A stretch of 64,000 nt of DNA from Candidatus Paceibacterota bacterium (GTDB lineage Bacteria > Verrucomicrobiota > Verrucomicrobiia > Limisphaerales > UBA8199), in NCBI GenBank assembly GCA_035452965.1, contig DAOTCE010000011.1, positions 69,836 to 133,835 on the forward strand, given 5' to 3'. Below the pieces are notes generated by a model. That model searched no databases. It was not told where the DNA came from and worked only from the letters and a program-made list of their open reading frames with translations. A program made the translations under genes and the position numbers. Positions within the stretch are counted from its first letter, which is position 1. The number at the start of each line of letters is the position of its first letter. This document shows positions 51,959-60,073 of this stretch, in pieces.

Positions 51959-52711
51959 CTAAGCAGGAACCTGGGCGCCCGCGCTCCGCTGCCCGGCACG
52001 CTGCACCCGCTCCGCGATCTCCTGAGCCGTCATCTTCGCAGCGGGATTGTCGCTGAGCTGGTCCACCAAGCCAGAGACCGTCGCAAACACCCCAGCCTCC
52101 TTCTGGTGATCCATCAGCCACTTCACGAACTGTGCGTCAGCCGCCTGACCCTGCGGCGTGGTAGCCAGCACAGCCCGCGCAGTCTCCACGCCCTGGACGA
52201 GCGCCTCGTTAACCTTGCGGTTGCGGACCTGTCGGTATCCATGATACAAGCCGCCAAGCGCCAGGGCGAGGATGCTCCCAACGCCCGGCGCAAAAGTGTT
52301 AACGATGGATCCCGTCGCCTCGATGGTGGCCAGCGCCTCAGGCTTGGCGACCAAATTGGTCACCGGCACCTGCACCAGGTTGGTCATGAACACCGGCACG
52401 ATGTTGGTCACGATAGCGGTCACCATGTTAGTTGTCACCGGCTCACGCACTGCGTAGCCGGACACAACGCCGCTCACGGCGTTGGTCACAAACACGACAT
52501 TCGTGCGTTCCGTGACCACCGGCACGGTTTTGGTCACAACAACAGTATTCGTGAACACCTGCACCATCGGCGCGTTAGTCCAGGTAACCTCCTGCCTGTA
52601 GGCCGCCCGATCCAGTGCCGCGCACCCGCTCGCGCACGCCACCAGGAACGCCAGCGCCCCGGCCAGCAACGTTGCCCAAACACACTTCTCACTACGGCTC
52701 ATCTTCTTCAC
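51959..52711 (-). CDS. phage-region lipoprotein with TNxV repeats
   Basis: 250 residues. The GTG start at 52711 is favoured because it overlaps the previous stop (GTGA) and has AAAGGA upstream; ATG at 52702 is the alternative. Signal with lipobox ASGC. Residues ~40-120 repeat a short TN-x-V unit (TNAPM, TNTVV, TNVVFV, TNAVS, TNMVTAIV, TNIVPVFM, TNLVQVPV, TNLVA) spaced 7-14 residues apart. A hydrophobic stretch (APGVGSILALALGGLYHGY) follows, then a helical tail. No family recognised. Last gene of the co-oriented phage block; could be a lysis-associated or superinfection-related lipoprotein (inference). Confidence 0.6.
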   Translation of the reverse strand: MKKMSRSEKCVWATLLAGALAFLVACASGCAALDRAAYRQEVTWTNAPMVQVFTNTVVVTKTVPVVTERTNVVFVTNAVSGVVSGYAVREPVTTNMVTAIVTNIVPVFMTNLVQVPVTNLVAKPEALATIEATGSIVNTFAPGVGSILALALGGLYHGYRQVRNRKVNEALVQGVETARAVLATTPQGQAADAQFVKWLMDHQKEAGVFATVSGLVDQLSDNPAAKMTAQEIAERVQRAGQRSAGAQVPA

Positions 52712-53016
52712 GACTGATTCCTTTCCATCCGGACGAGGCGCAGCTCATCCCTGCACTCCTCCAGAACTTTTGTGTTGTTGTCCAGGCAGACGATGAGTTT
52801 GGCGTTGGCCGCGCTCTGCTCCGCCACCACCCCGCGGAGGCTCTCCTGGTAGCTGTCCCTGGCTTCCTTGTGGTCCTCGATCAGCCGCTCATGTTGCAGC
52901 ACGAAATACCGCATAACAAACCACGCAAACACGCCGAAGACGACGAGGCTCGCCACGAACAACCACCGGTCATTCATCCCGGCAGCGTGGTCAACGTTGC
53001 TGATCAAATCATTCAT
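52708..53016 (-). CDS. phage small membrane protein with coiled tail (holin/spanin-like)
   Basis: 102 residues from the ATG at 53016, five bases after the upstream gene's stop; the longer frame upstream is a shadow of that gene. One transmembrane helix (WLFVASLVVFGVFAWFVMRYFV, residues ~18-40) followed by a charged helical tail (LQHERLIEDHKEARDSYQESLRGVVAEQSAANAKLIVCLDNNTKVLEECRDELRLVRMER) with coiled-coil spacing. The shape resembles inner-membrane spanin (Rz-type) or holin accessory proteins of phages. Overlaps the lipoprotein gene by 4 bp; an inner-membrane coiled coil plus outer-membrane lipoprotein is the spanin arrangement. Assignment by shape only. Confidence 0.55.
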   Translation of the reverse strand: MNDLISNVDHAAGMNDRWLFVASLVVFGVFAWFVMRYFVLQHERLIEDHKEARDSYQESLRGVVAEQSAANAKLIVCLDNNTKVLEECRDELRLVRMERNQS

Positions 53017-53021
53017 GTTTG

Positions 53022-53483
53022 TCACGGCACCATCACTCTTTCCATCAGGAGCCCATTCATCCGGAAGAACTCCGCCCGGTTCGTCGCCGGAAACCAGCTC
53101 GGTGTCCCGGTCACAACACCCCAGGCCACCAGGTTCGTGCTCCGCCCAAACACCGGCGCCAGCCGGACCCACGTCTCGCCGGCCATCACCGGCGGCACCG
53201 GCTTGCTCTCCCACGACACTTCGTTGCTGAAATCCGACTCCAAGCCGTTGGTGTCATAAGCCGTCGCTGCAAAGAACCATCGCCCGCCATGCGGCAACAC
53301 CACCGCCTGTGTCAGCGCCAATCCCGCATTTGTTAGGCAGCAATAGGCCCGCGCACTGGTGCCCCAGTAGACACGGTAGCCTGCCACCGCCGCAGAGGGC
53401 GAAGCATCCCAGGCCAGCGTCACCCGTTGCGCATCAGCGGTCGCGGCCCATGCCAGAAACACCGTTGCCCAGAACCACTTCAT
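53022..53483 (-). CDS. exported fibronectin-III-like protein in the phage block
   Basis: 153 residues with signal peptide (MKWFWATVFLAWAATADA). Residues 20-95 read like an Fn3 sandwich: VTLAWDASPSAAVAGYRVYWGTSARAYC...WFFAATAYDTNGLESDFSNEVSW, in which VTLAWD..P.VAGYRVYWG and AATAYDTNGLESDFSNEV are the typical strands. An extra strand-rich tail follows. Such domains occur on phage virions and secreted bacterial proteins. ATGA overlap with the upstream connector gene shows it belongs to the same operon. Confidence 0.65.
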   Translation of the reverse strand: MKWFWATVFLAWAATADAQRVTLAWDASPSAAVAGYRVYWGTSARAYCCLTNAGLALTQAVVLPHGGRWFFAATAYDTNGLESDFSNEVSWESKPVPPVMAGETWVRLAPVFGRSTNLVAWGVVTGTPSWFPATNRAEFFRMNGLLMERVMVP

Positions 53484-54076
53484 GCCCTCACCAATTGCAC
53501 CGCGCCGCTGCCACCGACAATCAGCGCGCCATACTTCGAGAGCATGGCCTGGGCGACTCGCGAGATAATCGGTCGCGTGTCGCTCTTGTTGTACTTCGTC
53601 GTGGACGAAGTGCTGTCGCTCCCGGTCCCGGTCGCGGCGTGCGTCGCGTGAGCAGTCGTCACCGTGTCGAGACCCTCACCAGCCGGCGCCGCAGTCCGAT
53701 CCGCAATCAGGAGTTCGCGCGCCATCTCACACACCGCAGCCGCGACCGGCTGCGGCACGGTGGTGCTCGGCACGAAATTGGTCAGCACGGGCGACATCGT
53801 CGTGCTCGTGACCAGGTTGCGGTCCGGATCAGGGCACCGCTCACGCGGCCACTGACACGCCTGCGTGTCATGAGCGCGGTAGCCGTTGAACTGATACTGC
53901 GAATCCACCAGCCGCGTCGCCATGACCAGCGCCGCGGCCTTCGTGGTCGCAGTGGCGGCCGTCCATGCCGACGCATACAAGTGGGCCTCGAAATACGCGT
54001 CCGCCTCCGCGACGGTGGCGTAGCTGTTCGCGTCCGTCCTGCCGGTCCCGTCTTCCTTGATCAGTGTGAGAGCCAT
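53480..54076 (-). CDS. phage DnaT-like/head-tail connector protein
   Basis: 198 residues. The opening LIKEDGTGRTDANSYATVAEADAYFEAHLYASAW, followed by AAALVMATRLVDSQYQFNGYRAHDTQACQWPRERC, is the pattern of the phage protein annotated as DnaT-like ssDNA-binding (NSY-x-AEA-x-YF ... AL-x-AT-x-x-D ... Q-x-WPR). It usually sits in the head-tail connector position after the capsid gene, as here, and is probably structural rather than a DnaT homologue. Middle section is Thr/Ser/Ala-rich. Overlaps the next gene by 4 bp. Confidence 0.75.
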   Translation of the reverse strand: MALTLIKEDGTGRTDANSYATVAEADAYFEAHLYASAWTAATATTKAAALVMATRLVDSQYQFNGYRAHDTQACQWPRERCPDPDRNLVTSTTMSPVLTNFVPSTTVPQPVAAAVCEMARELLIADRTAAPAGEGLDTVTTAHATHAATGTGSDSTSSTTKYNKSDTRPIISRVAQAMLSKYGALIVGGSGAVQLVRA

Positions 54077-54088
54077 GCAATTACACTC

Positions 54089-54523
54089 CTACGGCGCGCA
54101 GTAGTACCACTCGTAAGCGGGGCCGAAAGGCCCAATGATCTCAGTGCCGCACCGGTAACGCATCCGGTAAGACACATCGTCATTCTCAAAGTCGCTAAAC
54201 GCCCTCACGTGCCGGAAAGCCCGCACGGTGCTGGAAACGGCACCAACGTAATTCTCAATCCACCCCTGAGACCCCCGCGACCAATAGAGCTCGATGGTGC
54301 CATCGGGAAATCGCCCCTGCTCGAACGTGAAATCGATCAGAACGTCAAACCAGTAGAGCGGCTCCCCTGCGCTCTCCGTAAGGTTGAGGGTCACAATGAC
54401 AGGCGCCACCGGAGTTCCACTCCCTGCGTTGCGCCGCCGCCTCTGCGACCGCAGCGCCCACCACGTCCGCACGATATTGCTGACGCGCCTATTCGGCCTG
54501 CTGAGCTGAAGCAACTTCGCCAT
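54089..54523 (-). CDS. hypothetical phage protein
   Basis: 144 residues. Basic N-terminus (RPNRRVSNIVRTWWALRSQRRRRNAG), then strand-rich sequence (VIVTLNLTESAGEPLYWFDVLIDFTFEQGRFPDGTIELYWSRGS) and a C-terminus rich in aromatic residues (RMRYRCGTEIIGPFGPAYEWYYCAP). Not recognised. It lies between the capsid-side small genes and the connector, overlapping its upstream neighbour by 35 bp, so it may be a head decoration or completion protein. Confidence 0.55.
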   Translation of the reverse strand: MAKLLQLSRPNRRVSNIVRTWWALRSQRRRRNAGSGTPVAPVIVTLNLTESAGEPLYWFDVLIDFTFEQGRFPDGTIELYWSRGSQGWIENYVGAVSSTVRAFRHVRAFSDFENDDVSYRMRYRCGTEIIGPFGPAYEWYYCAP

Positions 54524-54683
54524 GTTTCTCTTTTGGATCCTGCTGGTTCACGACCTCGCCCTGCGTCACCCGCTCACCAGTGCTGGCCGCAACTGGCACC
54601 ACCGCAGGCTTGGCGTCCGCCGGCCAGTCAACCGGCAGCAGCGGACGCCTCACCCGCCGAATGATTGGAAGCAAGCCGCTCAT
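54489..54683 (-). CDS. small hypothetical phage protein
   Basis: 64 residues (MSGLLPIIRRVRRPLLPVDWPADAKPAVVPV...). Pro/Arg/Val-rich, no recognisable domain. Supported mainly by its tight placement: two bases after the upstream gene and overlapping the downstream one. Confidence 0.4.
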   Translation of the reverse strand: MSGLLPIIRRVRRPLLPVDWPADAKPAVVPVAASTGERVTQGEVVNQQDPKEKHGEVASAQQAE

Positions 54684-54685
54684 GT

Positions 54686-54913
54686 TCAGATGACGTTTGC
54701 TCCAATCGCGATTTGCTTCCAGTTCGTGCCATCGCTAATGGCGAGGCACGGCACTGAACCAGTGCCGCCGGCGCTCAGGTAGATGACGCGCCGAGGAAAC
54801 TTCGCCGCCGTCACGCCGGCAGCAACCGCCGCCGCGACGTTGGTGAAAGTCGGATACTGAATCTGCTCGCCGCTCCGAATCTTCTCGAAGCTGCGGGGAA
54901 CATCTTTGCCCAT
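54686..54913 (-). CDS. small phage protein, possibly head-associated
   Basis: 75 residues (MGKDVPRSFEKIRSGEQIQYPTFTNVAAAVAAGVTAAKFPRRVIYLSAGGTGSVPCLAISDGTNWKQIAIGANVI). The final ...AISDGTNWKQIAIGA pattern is common in small phage and tail-fibre-associated beta proteins. Directly downstream of the capsid gene, separated by 57 bp, with AAGGA upstream of the ATG. Function not established. Confidence 0.55.
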   Translation of the reverse strand: MGKDVPRSFEKIRSGEQIQYPTFTNVAAAVAAGVTAAKFPRRVIYLSAGGTGSVPCLAISDGTNWKQIAIGANVI

Positions 54914-54970
54914 ACTTGTGTCCTTTCAGGGAAGGCAAGCGCCGGGGATGTTGCCATCCCCGGCTCATGC

Positions 54971-55981
54971 TCAGTTGTTGTGAGTGATCGCCACCAGGCG
55001 CACGTTCTTGTTTTCCCAGACGCGCACCCAGTTCGCAGCCGTCTCCAGCTCCGCAGCCGTCGGCGAGTCACCAGCCACAGAAGCGCTGGTGAACTTCACG
55101 CCGCGCGGATGGAGGATGTAGCGGCGCCGGTTGATCAGCACCGTGTCGCTGTCCAGCGGCACACGGGCCAGCTCGACACCTTCCGTGCCGAAGCCGCCCT
55201 GCAGCGGAGTGCCACTCAGCGGAGCAACACCCTTCGCGAAGGCGCCCTGGCCGAACAGGTAGGTCGTGTACACCGTGCCGTCAGTGGTGCCAGCTCGCGT
55301 GGGCAAGCTGTCATCCACGACCACACGCCGGCCCTGGAAGCTGGCCAGACTCGGCTTGCCTTCGCTGTCAGGCAGGAAGTCGATCAGATCCAGCTTCTTC
55401 AGCGCGGCCTCAGTCCCCGAGTGCATCGCCACTGCGGTCAGCCTGCCGGCTGCATCGCCGAGCTTGGCGCACGCGTCCACGAAGGTCGCGCCGTTCAGCT
55501 TGGTCGCGGAGGTGGTGCCCGCCACCGACTCGGAATGAATCGCGAGCAGGTTGCCCGCCATCGAAGCCGCGGCGAACATGCCTTTGAGGCACGAGATCAC
55601 CAGCGACTCATCCGTCCGCGCCCAGTAGGCGCCGACCAGGTCCACAATTGCCTGCATCGGATCGTCGCCCGAAACCACCTTCGCCAGGTGGTTCACACTC
55701 CAGACCTGCGCATCGTTGTGGATGCGTGCGATGTCCGTGTCCGCCGCGATCTTGTTCACCGTCAGCGACGCCGAATCGTTCAGCAACTGTCGGGTCGCAG
55801 TCAGATCCTTCCAGAACGGCATCTTCACTTCGCGACCGCCGCCCTGCGCTAACGTGTCAAACTCGGGCGCCATCTCGATGATGCCCGACTCGCCAAATCG
55901 CGACAGCTCAGCCGTCCGCTCAATGGCGTACTTCTCGAACTCTGTGGGGATGATCACATCCGCCACTAACGTCTTAGCCAT
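54971..55981 (-). CDS. phage major capsid protein
   Basis: 336 residues. MAKTLVADVIIPTEFEKYAIERTAELSRFGESGII at the start, GGGREVKMPFWKDL, AYWARTDESLVISCLKGMFA, VAMHSGTEAALKKLDLIDFLPDSEGKPSLASFQGRRVVVDDSLP and RRRYILHPRGVKFTSASVAGDSPT. This is the coat-protein family that follows a scaffold gene, HK97-like in fold, with no obvious prohead protease. Frame intact. Order portal-scaffold-capsid is canonical. Confidence 0.88.
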   Translation of the reverse strand: MAKTLVADVIIPTEFEKYAIERTAELSRFGESGIIEMAPEFDTLAQGGGREVKMPFWKDLTATRQLLNDSASLTVNKIAADTDIARIHNDAQVWSVNHLAKVVSGDDPMQAIVDLVGAYWARTDESLVISCLKGMFAAASMAGNLLAIHSESVAGTTSATKLNGATFVDACAKLGDAAGRLTAVAMHSGTEAALKKLDLIDFLPDSEGKPSLASFQGRRVVVDDSLPTRAGTTDGTVYTTYLFGQGAFAKGVAPLSGTPLQGGFGTEGVELARVPLDSDTVLINRRRYILHPRGVKFTSASVAGDSPTAAELETAANWVRVWENKNVRLVAITHNN

Positions 55982-55999
55982 ACTTCACAGTCTCCGGTT

Positions 56000-56028
56000 G
56001 TAGCGGCGTCTTCTGAGAACGCCGCTGG
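56000..56028. repeat. GTAGCGGCG-type palindrome between scaffold and capsid genes
   Basis: Near-perfect hairpin with AGCGGCGTCTT on one side and AACGCCGCT on the other, resembling each arm of the 13673-13747 repeat in its GTAGCGGCG start and CGCCGCTGG end. It is a host-type element inside the phage block. Confidence 0.65.
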
Positions 56029-56033
56029 TTCAT

Positions 56034-56801
56034 TCAAGCCGCTGCCTTGAGCCGAGCCGCCAGGCCCGGATCACTCTTGGTCAGCCGCATCTGCTCCGTG
56101 AGGTTCCAGCTCTCCTTGCGGAAGGGATTCTTCACGGACTTGTTGCCGACTCCACCGGAGCCGTTGCTGGCGGCACCGCCACCAGCGTTGGATTCAAACA
56201 GATGAGGAGCGTCAGCAACCTGCTGCTCGACCCACTCATCCAAAGTCATCGGCGTGATGCCATCCTTGCCCACGCGCACAGTCTGGCCATCGGCCTCGTA
56301 GGCGCGCGGCGCGCCATCCACCAGGCGGAACACCGTTCGCGCCCGGGCGGTGATGTCGGGAATAGCAGTCGGGCGCAGACCGCGCTTCGTCGCCGTGGTG
56401 ATGACACCCTGGTCAATCTGAATGGCGGTGAGGCGCGCATTCAGCGAGTCACGCTCGGAAGTGACAGCAGCGAATTGCTTATCCCATTCGGTCTTCGCAG
56501 TCTTGAGCCGGCCTTCGACAACCTTGTCCACCTCGCCGCCCTTGAGCTGCTGCGCTTCCTCGAGCCGTTGCTTCTCCTCGGCGAGCTTGCGCACCTGCTC
56601 AGGATCGATGCCCTCAAAGCGTTTCTTCTGTTCGGCGAGCTGGTTGCTGAGCGCGATGTTGTTGGCGCGGAACTCATCCAGCTTGGATTTGTCCGCCGCA
56701 CCATCCACGTCCAGCAGCCAAGCACCATCACGCTCCACATAGAGCGCTTGCTGCTCCGCCGGGATTTCATCTTTCGATTTGAACTTGAATTTTAGTGCCA
56801 T
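56034..56801 (-). CDS. phage scaffolding protein
   Basis: 255 residues. Residues ~45-115 are a strongly charged coiled coil (LSNQLAEQKKRFEGIDPEQVRKLAEEKQRLEEAQQ...) followed by KTEWDKQFAAVTSERDSLNARL. The C-terminal part has a Gly/Asn-rich linker and a basic end (KNPFRKESWNLTEQMRLTKSDPGLAARLKAAA), the typical coat-binding tail of scaffolds. Placement between portal and capsid confirms the assignment. A protease-fused form is not seen. Confidence 0.82.
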   Translation of the reverse strand: MALKFKFKSKDEIPAEQQALYVERDGAWLLDVDGAADKSKLDEFRANNIALSNQLAEQKKRFEGIDPEQVRKLAEEKQRLEEAQQLKGGEVDKVVEGRLKTAKTEWDKQFAAVTSERDSLNARLTAIQIDQGVITTATKRGLRPTAIPDITARARTVFRLVDGAPRAYEADGQTVRVGKDGITPMTLDEWVEQQVADAPHLFESNAGGGAASNGSGGVGNKSVKNPFRKESWNLTEQMRLTKSDPGLAARLKAAA

Positions 56802-56808
56802 AAATCAA

Positions 56809-58347
56809 TCACGCAGCTAAGGCGCTACCGTTGGGCGCGCCGTTGGTTTTGCCATCTGCCATTTGCGATTGGCCATTCGTGCCATTCGCTAAAGTCTTCT
56901 TCGCGTCTTCGCGCCTTTGCTGTTCAATCAGCGCCGCCTCTTCGGTATTCGTCCTGCCCTCAGGCAGGACCTCACCACGGCGGAAAAGGTCATACATGCT
57001 GTCCTGGCTGATCGCACCTGCCTGCCAAGCTGCGACGATGGCTTGAATGTCCTGGCTCGCCAGACCCTTCGTGCTGAAATCAGTGTTGAGCGTCATCAGC
57101 ACCTGCTCGCCTTTCACGTCGTCCGGCAGTTCCTCGGTCGAGTTCCACCAATAAACCCAGCGCAGAACCTGCGTCAGCGACTCGCTTACACTCAACGCCA
57201 CGTTGCCGAGAATGCTGTATTCCCCAGCCTGCCTGAGCTCGATCGCAGTCGCGGTCTCACCGACCTTCTTCATGTCCTCCAGCATCCGGGAGCCCAGGAT
57301 CGACATGAGCCGCTCATCACGGTCCATCGCGCGCTCGAAAGTCGTCAGCCCCTGACCGGTGAACTCCAGGAACCCAGCAGTGGCACCCGGCGTCTCCGAT
57401 ACCCAGGCCGTGCTCGAGCCAATCCGCAGCGAAGCACCCTTATCGAACCCGCTCACCCAGGCCGTGGGCAGCGCGGTGAAATGGAGCCCATGCTTGAAGT
57501 CAGCGTTGAGACGGTAATGGTCCAGGTTCACCGCGATGATGTCCTCCAGCGGACCACGCTCCACATCCGGCCGCGAATGCCGCGACCCGTGGAACACAAA
57601 CGGAATCAGCGGCAGCGGCTTGCCCAGCCTCAACGGCGTCCTCGTTTCGATCAACTGCCACTCAACCTTGGCGCCCCTGCGCTGCGTTTTCTTCGGCTGC
57701 CAAAGCTCAACCTGGCAGTGGTAGTCCCGCTTGCCAGCAAGATCTGCCGACTCGCCGGGCACCAGCTTCAGGACACGCATCTGATCCACGAGCTGCAGCG
57801 TAAATCCATCATCATCCGGGCCGGGCTGGGCGACGGCATGTTCCTTCAGCACGATCAGCGTCGGCACGTTGCGGCCATTTACCCGCTCCACCCGCCAATT
57901 GATGACCTGCTCGGCGCGGTAGAAGACCACATACGCCCGCTGCTCGACTTCGTCCTCCCAGTCCACCAACGAGCCGGCGCGACCAAGTCCGATCACATCA
58001 CCCACGACCATCTTCGCGTAGCCGGTCAGGGTGGTGCCCAGCATATCCGCGTCGTTCTGGAACTCCGCCATCGCCCGGCCCACGCCGGCGCCATCGTTCG
58101 GCAGCTTCAAAAAGGGCGGACGCCGGAACATCAAACCGAGGTAAGCCTCAGAGGTGCGCGCGCTGGCGTTGAAGTATGAAGCCCGCTTCACATAGGCCGA
58201 GAACTCCTCATCCGTCATCGAGTCCAGCCGAGGCAGATACTTCTCCCCGCCAGCCTTGACGGCATCTTCGCCGGCAAGGACATCACGCGCGCGGGACCAT
58301 TCCACGGCCCCGGCGTCGTAATCAGGATGAGTCGCATTTACGGCCAT
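56809..58347 (-). CDS. phage portal protein (DUF4055 family)
   Basis: 512 residues. MAVNATHPDYDAGAVEWSRARDVLAGEDAVKAGGEKYLPRL is the DUF4055 opening, followed by SEAYLGLMFRRPPFLKLP, VFYRAEQVINWRVE, PLIPFVFHG, VNLDHYRLNADFKHGLHFTALPTAWVSGFD and MLEDMKKVGETATAIELRQAGE. Family members are portals of tailed phages. Intact and first of the head block in this window; no terminase lies upstream, where a macro-domain gene runs the other way. The C-terminal Asn/Gly-rich tail is normal. Confidence 0.87.
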   Translation of the reverse strand: MAVNATHPDYDAGAVEWSRARDVLAGEDAVKAGGEKYLPRLDSMTDEEFSAYVKRASYFNASARTSEAYLGLMFRRPPFLKLPNDGAGVGRAMAEFQNDADMLGTTLTGYAKMVVGDVIGLGRAGSLVDWEDEVEQRAYVVFYRAEQVINWRVERVNGRNVPTLIVLKEHAVAQPGPDDDGFTLQLVDQMRVLKLVPGESADLAGKRDYHCQVELWQPKKTQRRGAKVEWQLIETRTPLRLGKPLPLIPFVFHGSRHSRPDVERGPLEDIIAVNLDHYRLNADFKHGLHFTALPTAWVSGFDKGASLRIGSSTAWVSETPGATAGFLEFTGQGLTTFERAMDRDERLMSILGSRMLEDMKKVGETATAIELRQAGEYSILGNVALSVSESLTQVLRWVYWWNSTEELPDDVKGEQVLMTLNTDFSTKGLASQDIQAIVAAWQAGAISQDSMYDLFRRGEVLPEGRTNTEEAALIEQQRREDAKKTLANGTNGQSQMADGKTNGAPNGSALAA

Positions 58348-58534
58348 CGGCGGAACGATAGCACCTACTTTTGGCCGTTTTCCCGCCGCCGCAAATCACT
58401 CGTGCATTATCGCGCACCAAGACACCTTTGGGATGCCTGGTCGGGCAAAAAATTCTTCAGAAATCCGTTGACGCCTTTTCGGTGGAGGCGCGAGCATGCT
58501 GCAAATCGTTTGTTTTTCAGATCCTTGGCGACTC

Positions 58535-59128
58535 ATGCCCGCGCAGACGCAAATCGGAAAGACAGTGCTCCGCCTTGTGACCGGCGATATCGCCGACCAG
58601 GACACCGATGCGGTAGTCACCGCGGCGCACTATCGCCTGAACAAGGGCGCCGGCACTGACGGCACGATCCACACCAAAGGTGGCCCCAAGATCTATGAGG
58701 AGTGCCGCCGCATCGGCGGTTGCCCCATCGGCGGTGCGGTTATCACGACCGGCGGCAACCTCAAAGCCCGTCACGTCATTCATGCCGTCGGCCCGGTATG
58801 GCGAGGCGGCGACGAAGACGAGCCCGAGACATTAGCGAGCGCGTACCGCCGAAGTCTGCAGGTGGCGGTTGAGAACGGGTTACACAGCATCTCGATCCCA
58901 TCTATTTCTACCGGGGCGTTTGGTTACCCATTGCGCCTCGCAGCTCCAGTTGCGCTAAAGACAATAATGGACTTTCTGGAGAAGGAGCCGCACGACCTTC
59001 AGGAGGTCCGGGTCGTGCTCTACACCCGAGAGCAGGACACAGCCTACGAGCTGTTTGCACAGGAGCTTGCGCGGGTACTTTCCCATAGGGCGTCGGCAGT
59101 CAAGAACTCCACACCACCCCCCAAGTGA
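58535..59128 (+). CDS. macro-domain protein with altered ADP-ribose motif
   Basis: 197 residues from the ATG at 58535 (MPAQTQIGKTVLRLVTGDIA); an ATG at 58496 adds 13 atypical residues. Macro fold: LRLVTGDIADQDTDAVVTAA, IGGCPIGGAVITTGGNLKARHVIHAVGPVWRGG, SISIPSISTGAFGYPLRLAA (the phosphate loop) and VVLYTREQDTAYELFAQEL. In deacylating macro domains the first loop is NAAN..L.GGGGVDGAIH; here it reads TAAHYRLNKGAGTDGTIH, so both conserved Asn are replaced while G-x-DG-IH remains. It may bind ADP-ribose or related nucleotides without full hydrolase activity. Divergent from the phage block and from the cassette-like genes. Confidence 0.85.
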   Translation: MPAQTQIGKTVLRLVTGDIADQDTDAVVTAAHYRLNKGAGTDGTIHTKGGPKIYEECRRIGGCPIGGAVITTGGNLKARHVIHAVGPVWRGGDEDEPETLASAYRRSLQVAVENGLHSISIPSISTGAFGYPLRLAAPVALKTIMDFLEKEPHDLQEVRVVLYTREQDTAYELFAQELARVLSHRASAVKNSTPPPK

Positions 59129-59263
59129 GCATCTTCCCAGTCACACCGCTCGTGCGCCACGTTCAGAGATTGATCCTGGCGACAAGCACGGCGCGCGCAG
59201 GACGTCCAGCATGGAACGGACACGTAATCGCGCCGTGGTCTGAACCAGGATGTTCGGGGCGGA

Positions 59264-59572
59264 TCACGACATGACTCTATAGCTGCCCGTTCGCCACTCG
59301 GCGAATGAAGAAACGGCCATCACTCCGAACCAGCACACCGCGAAGGCTCCCTTTCGCGCGGAAAAGTCATCTACGCCATATCTGTCGCAAAGGAAACTCG
59401 TGACCTGGATCACAAGTGGGATCATCGCGAACATCGCTGCAAGCACTATCCATGTGCGGACAGAAGCTCGTAATGCCTGCCCACAATGCGGGCACTCATG
59501 AGCGATGGCACGTGGACCTTTCATCCAGTCCAGAAAGGCACAAGCACGTTTGCGGCAACTCGGACACTTCAT
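59264..59572 (-). CDS. small zinc-ribbon membrane protein
   Basis: 102 residues from the ATG at 59572 (MKCPSCRKRACAFLDWMKGPRAIAHECPHCG). Two CxxC knuckles (CPSC, CPHC) form a zinc ribbon at the N-terminus, followed by two transmembrane helices (TWIVLAAMFAMIPLVIQV and FAVCWFGVMAVSSF). A five-codon upstream extension is possible. Similar small proteins are frequent as single gene cassettes. Function unknown. Confidence 0.65.
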   Translation of the reverse strand: MKCPSCRKRACAFLDWMKGPRAIAHECPHCGQALRASVRTWIVLAAMFAMIPLVIQVTSFLCDRYGVDDFSARKGAFAVCWFGVMAVSSFAEWRTGSYRVMS

Positions 59573-59711
59573 ACGCTGTAGCAGCAAGTACGCTCATCAC
59601 CGGCCGCGGGCCAGTGGCCCCCAATATGGAACAGAGACGGTATCCCGCCGAACACAAGCAGAACCGCGAATCCGGCGTTGCCTCCAGCCGGATAGTTAAC
59701 CGTCGTCATCC

Positions 59712-60065
59712 TCACATCGCAAACCCTACAGGATAACCGTTGCAATCCACGAGCACGAACTGCCACACGCCAGGCTGCATGAACTCAAGCTCGAACGTAA
59801 TCTCCGCTCTGCCGGCGGCACGTACTTTGTCGTAGTACTCCCGAATACCGCTGACGCGGAAGTCGAGTGAGAAACCGATGTCGCGAAGCGACCGAACCTC
59901 ATTCTTGTGGGCCTTTCGGAATACCACCTGATCCGAACCCAATGCCAGAGTGCATCGGTCCGCAGACTCCGCGACCTTAGTGAAACCGAGGACGTCAGTG
60001 TAAAACTCCACGCAATGCTTCAAGTTCGTCGTAGGAACACCTCGCTCGGAGTCAAGGATGCGCAT
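59712..60065 (-). CDS. VOC-family (glyoxalase/bleomycin-resistance fold) protein
   Basis: 117 residues: MRILDSERGVPTTNLKHCVEFYTDVLGFTKVAESADRCTLALGSDQVVF is the first beta-alpha-beta-beta-beta module, and FSLDFRVSGIREYYDKVRAAG...PGVWQFVLVDCNGYPVGFAM the second. Family members bind a metal in a paired-module cup and act as dioxygenases, isomerases, thiol transferases or drug-binding resistance proteins. The usual first-module His/Gln ligand is weak; Glu/Asp near the second-module end may serve. Co-oriented with the other small genes, 8 bp after its upstream neighbour. Confidence 0.85.
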   Translation of the reverse strand: MRILDSERGVPTTNLKHCVEFYTDVLGFTKVAESADRCTLALGSDQVVFRKAHKNEVRSLRDIGFSLDFRVSGIREYYDKVRAAGRAEITFELEFMQPGVWQFVLVDCNGYPVGFAM

Positions 60066-60073
60066 GGCGCTGG

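Noticed and set aside
51691..52056. 121-codon ORF starting at the tRNA remnant
   Set aside because: Begins inside the tRNA-like segment and ends antisense to the lipoprotein gene; the start of the peptide is translated tRNA sequence.
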